Shown piece after piece: positions 26,093-34,153 of a DNA stretch of 64,000 nt (positions are counted from its first letter, which is position 1; each line of letters begins with the position of its first letter). The stretch comes from Paracoccaceae bacterium (GTDB taxonomy: Bacteria; Pseudomonadota; Alphaproteobacteria; Rhodobacterales; Rhodobacteraceae). Location: contig PAPN01000009.1 in NCBI GenBank assembly GCA_002708925.1, forward strand, positions 1-64,000. The letters are read 5' to 3'. Both the position numbers and the translations under genes were made by a program. The notes below the pieces were generated by a model. That model ran no database searches. It saw nothing but the letters and a program-made list of their open reading frames with translations, and was not told the DNA's origin.

Positions 26093-26763
26093 CGCTGACG
26101 ATTGAGCGCCCCTGGGTCACGTTCGATCTGGGCCGCGAAATGCAGGTGCTGAGCTGGGCCATCAACCGGCCCGGTCTGGTGCGCGCGCGCCGTATCCTGT
26201 GGCGCGAGGTGCGCAATGCCGATCTGCCCCCCGATTTGGATGTGGTTGACTGGCTGGATCAGGAACTGAGCCAGCGGCAGGCGCAGGATGCTGTGTGCTT
26301 TCTGACCTCGCGTAATGTGCAGGCGGTGACGCAGGCGCAGGTGCAGATCGGATCGGTTTGCGCTTATGCGGTGGCCACGGTGGGCCTGTCCAATGCGGAA
26401 CGTGTGGGGACGCGGTTCACCCGAGCGCCCGGCACCTGGGGAACGATCAATGTGGCGGTGCGGCTGGACGTCGGGCTGACGCAGACGGCCCTGCTCGAGT
26501 CCGTCAGCATCGCGACACAGGCGCGCACGGCGGCGGTGATGGATCTGGGGCTGGAGCTGCCGACGGGGCGCGCCACCGGGACGGGGACAGATTGTATCGC
26601 GGTGGCGGCGCAGACGGGCGCGCAGGCCTATGCGGGCCTGCATACCGAGATCGGGCACGCGTTGGGGCAGGCGGTTTATGACGCGGTTTCGCAAGGCGCG
26701 CGGGAATGGAAATCCTCGCCGGGGGCCGAGGCCGCAGGGCTGAGCTTCTCAGGCGCGGGATGA
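26089..26763 (+). CDS. cbiZ: CbiZ, adenosylcobinamide amidohydrolase
   Basis: A 224-residue protein from GTG 26089, overlapping the btuD stop by four bases. CbiZ family motifs are ATVGLSNAERVG (about residues 97-108), GTINVAVRL and RATGTGTDCIAVAA near the C-terminus. CbiZ removes the aminopropanol tail of adenosylcobinamide to give adenosylcobyric acid, which re-enters cobalamin synthesis. It has been shown in Rhodobacter sphaeroides to remodel salvaged corrinoids. Its place behind the uptake genes fits processing on entry. Confidence 0.9.
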   Translation: MTLTIERPWVTFDLGREMQVLSWAINRPGLVRARRILWREVRNADLPPDLDVVDWLDQELSQRQAQDAVCFLTSRNVQAVTQAQVQIGSVCAYAVATVGLSNAERVGTRFTRAPGTWGTINVAVRLDVGLTQTALLESVSIATQARTAAVMDLGLELPTGRATGTGTDCIAVAAQTGAQAYAGLHTEIGHALGQAVYDAVSQGAREWKSSPGAEAAGLSFSGAG

Positions 26764-26832
26764 TCGGGCGGGCTGTCTGGCTCTTTCGTTTTCGCGCCCC
26801 CAGCGCTATCGTTCGGGCAGGAGACGCAAAAC

Positions 26833-28161
26833 ATGCAACAAAAACCAGAGCATATCCTAGGCCAGGGGGGCGAGCTGAACGATGCCGTTTGGCTGGATGT
26901 GCTTGAGGCCGTGGATAAAACCTATGCCGATCTGGTCGAATATCAGGAAAAGCTGGAGACGCGGAACAACGAGCTTCAGGCTCTGCGCCGGTTTCTGGGC
27001 TCGATTCTGGCCTCGATCAGCGATTACCTGGTGGTTGTGGAACGCGACGGGCAGATCAGCAACGCCAGCGCCAGTTTCTGCAAGGCGGTGGGGCTGGAAC
27101 GCGCGCTGCTGGACGGGCATGGCGTGGCCGAATTCTTTGACGGGGCCGAGCGCGACAAGCTGATGAGCGCCATGCGCGATGCGATCCAGCGCCGCGAAGA
27201 GGCCACGGTCGAGGCGCTGCTGACCACGCCCGCCGGGCGCGACCCGGTGGAATTTCGGATCGCGCCGCGGCTGGATCGACGCCGCAAGGGGATTGGCGCG
27301 GTTCTGACGGGCCGCCCGCTGGGCGAGCTGCGCCGCGCCTATTCCGAGCTGGAGGAAAGCCACCACCAGCTGAAGGAAACCCAATCGCAGCTGGTGCGAA
27401 ATGAAAAACTGGCCTCGCTGGGCCGTCTGCTGGCCGGGGTCGCGCATGAGCTGAACAACCCGATCAGCTTTGTCTATGCCAACACCCATTCGCTGGAAAA
27501 ATACGCCAGCCGGTTCGAAACCTATTTCGAACGCGTGCAGGCCGGCGCGTCTCGGGATGAGCTGATCGCGCTGAGGGCCGAACTGAAGCTGGACCGCGCG
27601 GTCACCAATCTGCGCGATGCGGTGCAGGGCGCGCGCGACGGGGCCGAGCGGGTGCGCGATATTGTCGAGGATCTGCGGCGGCTCTCGGCCGAGGGCTCGG
27701 GCGAGATGCTGAGCTTCGATCTGGTCGAATGCGCCCGCGTGGCCGCCAATTGGGTCAGACGCGGCAGCAAGACGGCGCTTACCCTGAATTTCCAAGGACC
27801 CGCCGTCGTAATGGCCATCGGCCGCCCCGGTCATATCCAACAAGTGCTGATGAACCTGGTGCAGAACGCCGTGGATGCGATGGCCGGGCAGGACGATCCA
27901 ACGATCACGTTCCAGGCCGGATACGAGGGCGACACGGCCTTTCTGGGGCTGCGCGACAACGGTCCCGGCATTCCGGCAGAGATCGCGCAGACGATCTTTG
28001 ATCCGTTTTTCACCACCAAGGACGTGGGGCAGGGCACCGGGCTGGGCCTGTCGATCTCGCATAAGATCGTCGAGGAGCACGGCGGGACGCTGGCCCTGTG
28101 CGAACAGATCACCGATGGCGCCTGTTTTCGGATCACATTGAAACGCGGGGATGACGGATGA
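26833..28161 (+). CDS. hupT: HupT, soluble sensor histidine kinase of the H2-sensing system
   Basis: A 442-residue kinase without membrane segments. An N-terminal coiled coil (about residues 30-55) is followed by a PAS domain (about 55-165), a second coiled coil, a HisKA domain with His205 in GVAHELNNP, and an ATPase domain with NLVQNAVDA, DNGPGI and GTGLGLSI. In R. capsulatus HupT is held by HupUV and phosphorylates HupR, which switches hydrogenase expression off without H2. AGGAG precedes the ATG. The gap to cbiZ is 69 bases with no obvious terminator. Confidence 0.94.
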   Translation: MQQKPEHILGQGGELNDAVWLDVLEAVDKTYADLVEYQEKLETRNNELQALRRFLGSILASISDYLVVVERDGQISNASASFCKAVGLERALLDGHGVAEFFDGAERDKLMSAMRDAIQRREEATVEALLTTPAGRDPVEFRIAPRLDRRRKGIGAVLTGRPLGELRRAYSELEESHHQLKETQSQLVRNEKLASLGRLLAGVAHELNNPISFVYANTHSLEKYASRFETYFERVQAGASRDELIALRAELKLDRAVTNLRDAVQGARDGAERVRDIVEDLRRLSAEGSGEMLSFDLVECARVAANWVRRGSKTALTLNFQGPAVVMAIGRPGHIQQVLMNLVQNAVDAMAGQDDPTITFQAGYEGDTAFLGLRDNGPGIPAEIAQTIFDPFFTTKDVGQGTGLGLSISHKIVEEHGGTLALCEQITDGACFRITLKRGDDG

Positions 28162-29150
28162 ATATCCTGTGGCTGCAATCGGCCGGGTGCGGGGGCTGCA
28201 CGATGTCCCTGCTGTGCGCCGAAGACCCGAACCTGATGGACTTGCTGGCGGGCGCGGGGCTGGAGTTTCTCTGGCATCCCAGCCTTAGCGAGGCCTCGGG
28301 CGATGAGGTGCGCCGCCTGCTGCACGCGATCGAGACCGGCGCGCAGGCTCTGGACATTCTGTGTATCGAAGGCGCAATCGCCCGAGGCCCGCGCGGGACG
28401 GGGAAATACCACATTCTGGCGGGCACCGGGCGGTCCATGCTGGACTGGGTGCAGTCCCTGTCGGCCAGGGCGCAGCATGTGATCGCCGTGGGCACCTGCG
28501 CCACCTTTGGCGGGGTGACAACCGCGGGGGAAAACCCCTCGGATGCGGTGGGCGTGCAATATGACGGCTCGCATAAGGGCGGGGTTTTGCCTGCGGGGTT
28601 CACCTCGCGTAGCGGGCTGCCGGTGATCAATGTGGCGGGCTGCCCGACGCATCCGGACTGGGTGACGGAAACGCTGATGCTGCTGGCCTCGGGGGCGATG
28701 GGGGCGCAGGATCTGGACGGGTTCGCGCGGCCTCGGTTCTATGCGGATCATCTGGTGCATCACGGCTGCCCGAAGAACGAGTTCTACGAATACAAGGCCA
28801 GCGCCACCGAACTGTCCGAGATTGGCTGCATGATGGAGCACCTGGGCTGTATCGGCACGCAGGCCGTGGGCGATTGCAACATCCGGTCCTGGAATGGCGA
28901 GGGCAGCTGCACGCGTGCCGGATACCCCTGTATCAACTGCACCGCCCCCGAATTCGAAGAGCCCGGACACGGCTTTACCGTTACGCCGAAATTCGCCGGG
29001 ATCCCGGTGGGGCTGCCCTCGGATATGCCCAAAGCCTGGTTCATGGCGCTGGCCAGCCTGTCCAAGGCCGCCACGCCCGAACGTATCGGCACCAACGCCA
29101 CGTCGGACCGGATCACCGTGCCGCCCAGCCTGAAGAAACCCAAACCATGA
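28158..29150 (+). CDS. hupU: HupU, small subunit of the regulatory (H2-sensing) [NiFe] hydrogenase
   Basis: A 330-residue iron-sulfur subunit. It begins directly with MNILWLQSAGCGGCTMS, so it lacks the Tat signal of catalytic small subunits and is cytoplasmic. Cluster ligands are visible in CGGC (residues 11-14), GTCATFGG, GCPTHPDW and a dense C-terminal set including HHGCPKNE, GCMMEHLGC and CINC. It pairs with HupV to sense H2. ATG overlaps the hupT stop by four bases. Confidence 0.95.
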   Translation: MNILWLQSAGCGGCTMSLLCAEDPNLMDLLAGAGLEFLWHPSLSEASGDEVRRLLHAIETGAQALDILCIEGAIARGPRGTGKYHILAGTGRSMLDWVQSLSARAQHVIAVGTCATFGGVTTAGENPSDAVGVQYDGSHKGGVLPAGFTSRSGLPVINVAGCPTHPDWVTETLMLLASGAMGAQDLDGFARPRFYADHLVHHGCPKNEFYEYKASATELSEIGCMMEHLGCIGTQAVGDCNIRSWNGEGSCTRAGYPCINCTAPEFEEPGHGFTVTPKFAGIPVGLPSDMPKAWFMALASLSKAATPERIGTNATSDRITVPPSLKKPKP

Positions 29151-30574
29151 GCGAAACCTCTTTGTTGGTTGGCCCATTCAACCGTGTCGAAGGCGATCTG
29201 GAAATCCGGCTTGAAATTGAAAACGGGCGGGTCGCGGCGGCCTATGCCAATTCGCCTTTGTATCGGGGCTTTGAGCGGATGATGCCGGGCAAAGACCCGA
29301 TGGATGCGCTGACGATCACGCCTCGGATTTGCGGTATCTGTTCGATCAGCCAGTCGATGGCGGCGGCGCTGGCGCTGGCGGATGCGGCGGGGACAGAGCC
29401 GGCACCGGAAGGCGCCCGCGTGGCGGCGCTGTTGCACGCGGTGGAAAACGTCTCAGACCATCTGACCCATTTCAACCTGTTCTTCATGCCCGATTTTGCG
29501 CGCGCGGGATATGCCGGACGCCCCTGGCACGCGCGCGCCGTGGCCCGGTTCACCGCAATCGAGGGCAGCGCCCTGCGCGCCGCAACCGAGGCGCGGGCCA
29601 GGCTGCTGCATATCGTGGGGATGCTGGGCGGCAAGTGGCCGCATACCCTGGCGATTCAGCCCGGCGGTGTCACCCGCGCGGTATCAGCGCGCGATAAGGT
29701 GCGGATCGCGGCCAGCCTGGCGGGTTTTCGGCGCTATCTGGAGGGGGTTTTGCTGGGCGCTCCGGTCGAAGAATTCGCCGCGCTAAGCACGGTCTCGGAT
29801 CTGGCGCAGTGGCGGCGCGGGGATGTGGGGCTGTTTCTGGAAATCGCCGCCGATCTGGATCTGGCCCATTCGGGGCGCGGGTCGGGGCGCTATCTGTCGT
29901 TTGGGGCCTATCCGGGGCCCGATGGCACGGCCTTTGCGTCCGGTTTATGGGACGAGGATGCGCGCCCGCTTGAAACCGCGCAGATCACCGAAGACCTAAG
30001 CCACGCCTGGATGCTGGGCGATACGGCGCATCCCAAAGACGGCCAGACACGCCCCGATGAGGACATGCGCGATGCGGCCTATAGCTGGTGCAAGGCCCCG
30101 CGTCTGGCAGGGCAGAGCTATGAAACCGGGGCTTTGGCGCGGCAGGTGCTGGATGGGCATCCTCTGGCGCTGGCCCTGACGGCCGAGGGCGGGGTGCGGG
30201 CCCGTGTCATCGGCCGTCTGCTGGAACTGGCGCGCACGCAAATCTGGATGGAATCCCTGCTGAACCGCATCGACCCCGCGCAGCGTTTCATGGATAAATT
30301 CACCGTCCCCCGCGATGGCGAGGGCGAGGGGCTGGTCGAGGCCGCGCGGGGCGCTTTGGGCCATTGGCTGCGGATCGAGAACGGCAAGATCGCCCATTAC
30401 CAGATCATCGCGCCGACCACATGGAATTTCAGCCCGCGCGATGCAACGGGCACCCCTGGTCCGGTCGAGGCCGCTTTGGTGGGCGCGCCTGTCCATGAAG
30501 GGGAGCAAACCCCGCTGAGCGTGCAGCATATCGTGCGCAGTTTTGACCCTTGTATGGTCTGCACGGTGCATTGA
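29147..30574 (+). CDS. hupV: HupV, large subunit of the regulatory [NiFe] hydrogenase
   Basis: A 475-residue Ni-Fe subunit from ATG 29147, overlapping the hupU stop by four bases. The N-terminal metal motif is RICGIC (Cys62, Cys65) followed by SISQS, typical of H2 sensors. The C-terminal motif DPCMVCTVH ends exactly at His475. Catalytic large subunits have a tail after this His that is cut off by a protease; its absence means no cleavage is needed. With HupU it senses H2 and signals to HupT. Confidence 0.96.
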   Translation: MSETSLLVGPFNRVEGDLEIRLEIENGRVAAAYANSPLYRGFERMMPGKDPMDALTITPRICGICSISQSMAAALALADAAGTEPAPEGARVAALLHAVENVSDHLTHFNLFFMPDFARAGYAGRPWHARAVARFTAIEGSALRAATEARARLLHIVGMLGGKWPHTLAIQPGGVTRAVSARDKVRIAASLAGFRRYLEGVLLGAPVEEFAALSTVSDLAQWRRGDVGLFLEIAADLDLAHSGRGSGRYLSFGAYPGPDGTAFASGLWDEDARPLETAQITEDLSHAWMLGDTAHPKDGQTRPDEDMRDAAYSWCKAPRLAGQSYETGALARQVLDGHPLALALTAEGGVRARVIGRLLELARTQIWMESLLNRIDPAQRFMDKFTVPRDGEGEGLVEAARGALGHWLRIENGKIAHYQIIAPTTWNFSPRDATGTPGPVEAALVGAPVHEGEQTPLSVQHIVRSFDPCMVCTVH

Positions 30575-32832
30575 TGCAGGCCCGGCAGATCAGGGTGCGC
30601 GGGCAGGTGCAGGGGGTGGGGTTTCGTCCTTTTGTCTGGCAGATGGCGCAGCGATTTGGCGTGCAGGGGCGCGTTCTGAATGACCCCGAAGGCGTGCTGA
30701 TCTATGCGATGGCTGCGGATTTGCAGCCCTTTTTGGATGCCTTGCACACTCAGGCCCCGCCTTTGGCGCGCGTTGACGGGCTGGAGCAATCCGACTGGCC
30801 CGATGCTCAGGCGGATGGATTCGCGATTGCCGCTTCAGAAGGGGCGGGGGCGGAGACGCGGGTTACTCCGGATGCGGCCACATGCCCGGCCTGTCTGGCG
30901 GAAATCACGGATTCGTCCCAGCGCCGCTTTGGCTATGCTTTTGCCAATTGCACCCATTGCGGGCCGCGTTTCTCTATTTTGCGCGCGCTGCCCTATGATC
31001 GGGGGCAGACGACGATGGCACCGTTCCAGATGTGCGCCCAATGCCGGGCCGAATATGAAAACCCGGCTGATCGCCGGTTCCACGCGCAGCCTGTGGCCTG
31101 TGCCGATTGCGGCCCGCGCCTATGGACCGAGCCCCCCTCAGAGCACCCGATCCGCGCTGCGGCTCAGGCTTTGCTGGACGGGCAGGTCGTGGCGATCAAG
31201 GGGCTGGGCGGGTTTCATCTGGCGGTGGACGCCACGAATGCGCAGGCGGTGGCCCTGCTGCGCGCGCGCAAACGCCGCCCGCACAAGCCTTTTGCCCTGA
31301 TGGGAACCGAGCCGATGATCGCTGGCTATGGTGCCCCGTCCGAAGCCGAATGGGCCTTGCTGCGCGACCCTGCCGCGCCCATCGTTTTGCTGCGCGCCGC
31401 GGGGCTGCCTGAAATCATTGCGCCGGGTCAGGCGCGGCTGGGCTGGATGCTGCCCTATACGCCGCTGCATCACCTTCTGATGGCTCGGATCGGCCGCCCC
31501 TTGGTGATGACCAGCGGCAACCTGTCCGGCGCGCCGCAGGCGATTGGCAATCAAGAGGCGCTGCACAGTTTGCGGGAATTCGCTGATCTGTTCGTGCTGC
31601 ATGATCGCAAGATCGCCCGCCGGCTGGATGACAGTGTTGAGCAGATCACCCCCCATGGCCCCATGGTGCTGCGCCGGGCGCGGGGGCGGGTGCCGGGGAC
31701 GCTCCCCTTGCCCAAGGGCTTCGAGAACGCGCCGCAAATCGCGGCCTATGGCGGGCAGATGAAATCGGCGATTTGCCTGGTCAAGAACGGGCAGGCTTTG
31801 CTGGGGCATCACCTGGGCGCGCTGGACAATCCCCTGACCTATGACGCGTTCTTGCAGGCGGATGCGGATTATGCCGATCTGTTTGACCATCGGCCAGAGC
31901 TGGTGGCCTGCGATCTGCACCCTGATTTTCGCGCCTCGCAATTTGCGCGCAGCAAAGGGCTGCCGGTGGTCGAGGCCCAGCATCACCACGCGCATCTGGC
32001 CGCCTGTCTGGGCGAAAACGGCTGGCCTTTGAAGGGGGGCAAGGTTGCGGGCATTATTCTGGATGGGGTGGGGCTGGGGCCCGATGGCACCGTCTGGGGC
32101 GGCGAGATTCTGGTGGGCGATTATCACGGATACGAACGCGCAGCCTGGCTGAAACCCGCGCCGCTGATCGGCGGGGACATGGCCGCGCGCGAGCCCTGGC
32201 GGAATGCTCTGGTGCGGCTGGATCAGGCGGGGCTGTCGGACTGGGCGGATACGGTATTTGCGGACAAGCCGCTGGCGATGGCCCGCCATGCGGCGGCGAA
32301 GGGGCTGAATGCGCCGCTGTCCTCGTCTGCGGGGCGTCTGTTCGATGCCGTGGCGGCGATCCTGGGGATCTGCCCGGACGGCCAAAGCTATGAGGGCGAG
32401 GCCGCGATGCGGCTGGAGGCGCTGGCGCGGGCCTCGGGCGGTTTGCGCCGATGGAATCCCGGCCTTGAATCCCCGATCAAGACGAAAGAGCTGGGGCCGA
32501 TTGACCCGTCAGAGATGATCCGGTCCCTGGTGGCTGGGGTGCAGGCCGGTGCGGCAACCGAGGATCTGGCCTTCGCTTTCCACCTGTGGCTGACACGCGC
32601 GACCGAGCGGGCCGTCATGACCGCGATGGCCCTGCATCAGCTGGACACCGTGGCGCTGTCAGGCGGCTGTTTCCAAAGCGCCCTGCTGACCGAGATGATG
32701 CAAAACACCCTGTCCGATCAGTCCGGTCTGTCTGTTCTGGCGCATCACCGCACCCCGGCCAACGATGGCGGATTGGCGCTGGGCCAGGCCTTGATCGCGG
32801 CGGGCGCGCGGTTGGGGGCGGGCGGACAATAG
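30574..32832 (+). CDS. hypF: HypF, carbamoyltransferase for hydrogenase CN ligand synthesis
   Basis: A 752-residue protein with its start overlapping the hupV stop by one base (TGATG). Domains in order: acylphosphatase (GQVQGVGFRPFV, residues about 1-90), two zinc fingers (CPACLAEI ... CTHC and CAQC ... CADC, about 105-185), YrdC-like (KGLGGFHLAVDA onward, about 200-380), and Kae1-like carbamoyl transferase (HHHAHLAACLGENG, about 475-490, and LSGGCFQS). It uses carbamoyl phosphate and ATP to carbamoylate HypE. Confidence 0.95.
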   Translation: MQARQIRVRGQVQGVGFRPFVWQMAQRFGVQGRVLNDPEGVLIYAMAADLQPFLDALHTQAPPLARVDGLEQSDWPDAQADGFAIAASEGAGAETRVTPDAATCPACLAEITDSSQRRFGYAFANCTHCGPRFSILRALPYDRGQTTMAPFQMCAQCRAEYENPADRRFHAQPVACADCGPRLWTEPPSEHPIRAAAQALLDGQVVAIKGLGGFHLAVDATNAQAVALLRARKRRPHKPFALMGTEPMIAGYGAPSEAEWALLRDPAAPIVLLRAAGLPEIIAPGQARLGWMLPYTPLHHLLMARIGRPLVMTSGNLSGAPQAIGNQEALHSLREFADLFVLHDRKIARRLDDSVEQITPHGPMVLRRARGRVPGTLPLPKGFENAPQIAAYGGQMKSAICLVKNGQALLGHHLGALDNPLTYDAFLQADADYADLFDHRPELVACDLHPDFRASQFARSKGLPVVEAQHHHAHLAACLGENGWPLKGGKVAGIILDGVGLGPDGTVWGGEILVGDYHGYERAAWLKPAPLIGGDMAAREPWRNALVRLDQAGLSDWADTVFADKPLAMARHAAAKGLNAPLSSSAGRLFDAVAAILGICPDGQSYEGEAAMRLEALARASGGLRRWNPGLESPIKTKELGPIDPSEMIRSLVAGVQAGAATEDLAFAFHLWLTRATERAVMTAMALHQLDTVALSGGCFQSALLTEMMQNTLSDQSGLSVLAHHRTPANDGGLALGQALIAAGARLGAGGQ

Positions 32833-32900
32833 CGGAAATTTTGTGACCACCTAGGAGGATCATCTGGTTGTCGCCGTGCCGGATGCGGGTGCGGAATCCC

Positions 32901-32932
32901 TTGCGAATTTACGTGTAAATCCCTGAAAATAA
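32901..32932 (+). promoter_or_regulatory. Inverted repeat in a candidate promoter upstream of hupS
   Basis: In the 229-base hypF-hupS gap, ATTTAC (32907-32912) and GTAAAT (32915-32920) form an inverted repeat across GT. A weak sigma-70-like promoter can be drawn around it: TTGCGA (32901-32906) and GAAAAT (32925-32930), spacer 18. I found no exact TTG-N5-CAA HupR site and no canonical -24/-12 promoter. Confidence 0.35.
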
Positions 32933-33061
32933 TCGAATAAACCAAATTCTGGCGCGCGGGTGCATTCCTTTGGAATCGCTCGGGTAAACCTGTTTGTCTG
33001 CAATCGGATCGGTGTGTGCCATCGCATACGCCCGAAATTCGACCAGCAGGGAGGGACCGCC

Positions 33062-34150
33062 TTGAGCCAGATTGAAACCTTTTATGACGTGATGCGGCGG
33101 CAGGGGATTACCCGGCGCAGCTTCATGAAATATTGCTCGCTGACGGCAGCGGCGCTGGGGCTTAGCCCCGCCTATGTGCCCAAGATCGCCCACGCGATGG
33201 AGAATAAGCCCCGCACGCCCGTCATCTGGGTGCACGGGCTGGAATGTACCTGCTGTTCGGAAAGCTTCATCCGCTCGGCCCACCCGCTGGCCAAGGACGT
33301 GGTTCTGTCGATGATCAGCCTGGATTACGACGACACGCTGATGGCCGCCGCCGGCCACGCCGCCGAGGCTGCGTTCGAGGACACCATCCAGAAATACAAG
33401 GGCAACTATATCCTGGCCGTCGAGGGCAACCCGCCCCTGAACGAGGATGGCATGTTCTGCATCTCGGGCGGCAAGCCCTTTGTCGAAAAACTGCGCCACG
33501 CGGCCAAGGACGCCAAGGCGATCATCAGCTGGGGGGCCTGTGCGTCTTATGGCTGTGTGCAGGCGGCCAAGCCGAACCCGACGCAGGCCACGCCCGTCCA
33601 TAAGGTCATCACCGACAAGCCGATCATCAAGGTGCCCGGCTGCCCGCCGATTGCCGAGGTCATGACCGGCGTGATCACCTATATGCTGACCTTTGACCGC
33701 TTGCCGGAACTGGACCGCCAGGGCCGCCCGGCGATGTTCTACAGCCAGCGTATTCACGACAAATGCTATCGCCGTCCGCATTTCGATGCCGGTCAGTTCG
33801 TCGAAACCTGGGACGACGAAAACGCGCGCAAGGGCTACTGCCTGTATAAAATGGGCTGCAAGGGCCCGACCACCTATAACGCTTGTTCAACCGTGCGCTG
33901 GAACGAGGGCGTCAGCTTCCCCATTCAATCGGGCCACGGCTGTATCGGCTGCTCCGAGGATGGGTTCTGGGATCAGGGCAGTTTCTATGACCGCGTGACG
34001 GACCTGACGCAATTCGGCGTGGAAAAGAACGCGGATGAAATCGGCATGGCCGCCGCCGGGGCCGTGGGGGGCGCTGTGGCGATTCATGCCGCCGTGTCCG
34101 CGCTGAAGGCTGCGCAAAAGAAAACACAAACTCAGAAAGAGGAGGCCTAA
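33062..34150 (+). CDS. hupS: HupS, small subunit of the membrane-bound uptake [NiFe] hydrogenase
   Basis: A 362-residue Tat-exported subunit. It starts at a rare TTG (33062) with GGGAGGG six bases upstream; the resulting start aligns with R. capsulatus HupS. The twin-arginine motif is RRSFMK (residues 18-23) and cleavage is likely after Ala45. Proximal-cluster cysteines are 62, 65, 160 and 194. Extra cysteines at 64 and 165 correspond to mature positions 19 and 120 of oxygen-tolerant enzymes. The C-terminus has a membrane anchor (about residues 325-350). It relays electrons from HupL to HupC on the periplasmic side. Confidence 0.96.
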   Translation: MSQIETFYDVMRRQGITRRSFMKYCSLTAAALGLSPAYVPKIAHAMENKPRTPVIWVHGLECTCCSESFIRSAHPLAKDVVLSMISLDYDDTLMAAAGHAAEAAFEDTIQKYKGNYILAVEGNPPLNEDGMFCISGGKPFVEKLRHAAKDAKAIISWGACASYGCVQAAKPNPTQATPVHKVITDKPIIKVPGCPPIAEVMTGVITYMLTFDRLPELDRQGRPAMFYSQRIHDKCYRRPHFDAGQFVETWDDENARKGYCLYKMGCKGPTTYNACSTVRWNEGVSFPIQSGHGCIGCSEDGFWDQGSFYDRVTDLTQFGVEKNADEIGMAAAGAVGGAVAIHAAVSALKAAQKKTQTQKEEA

Positions 34151-34153
34151 GCC

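Noticed and set aside
32950-32966. Possible sigma-54 -24/-12 promoter before hupS
   Set aside because: The GG and GC elements are nine rather than ten bases apart and the surrounding bases fit poorly. HupR also lacks the sigma-54 contact loop.
32994-33003. HupR binding site TTG-N5-CAA
   Set aside because: The sequence is TTG-N4-CAA, one base short, and lies very close to the gene. No exact site was found in the hypF-hupS gap.
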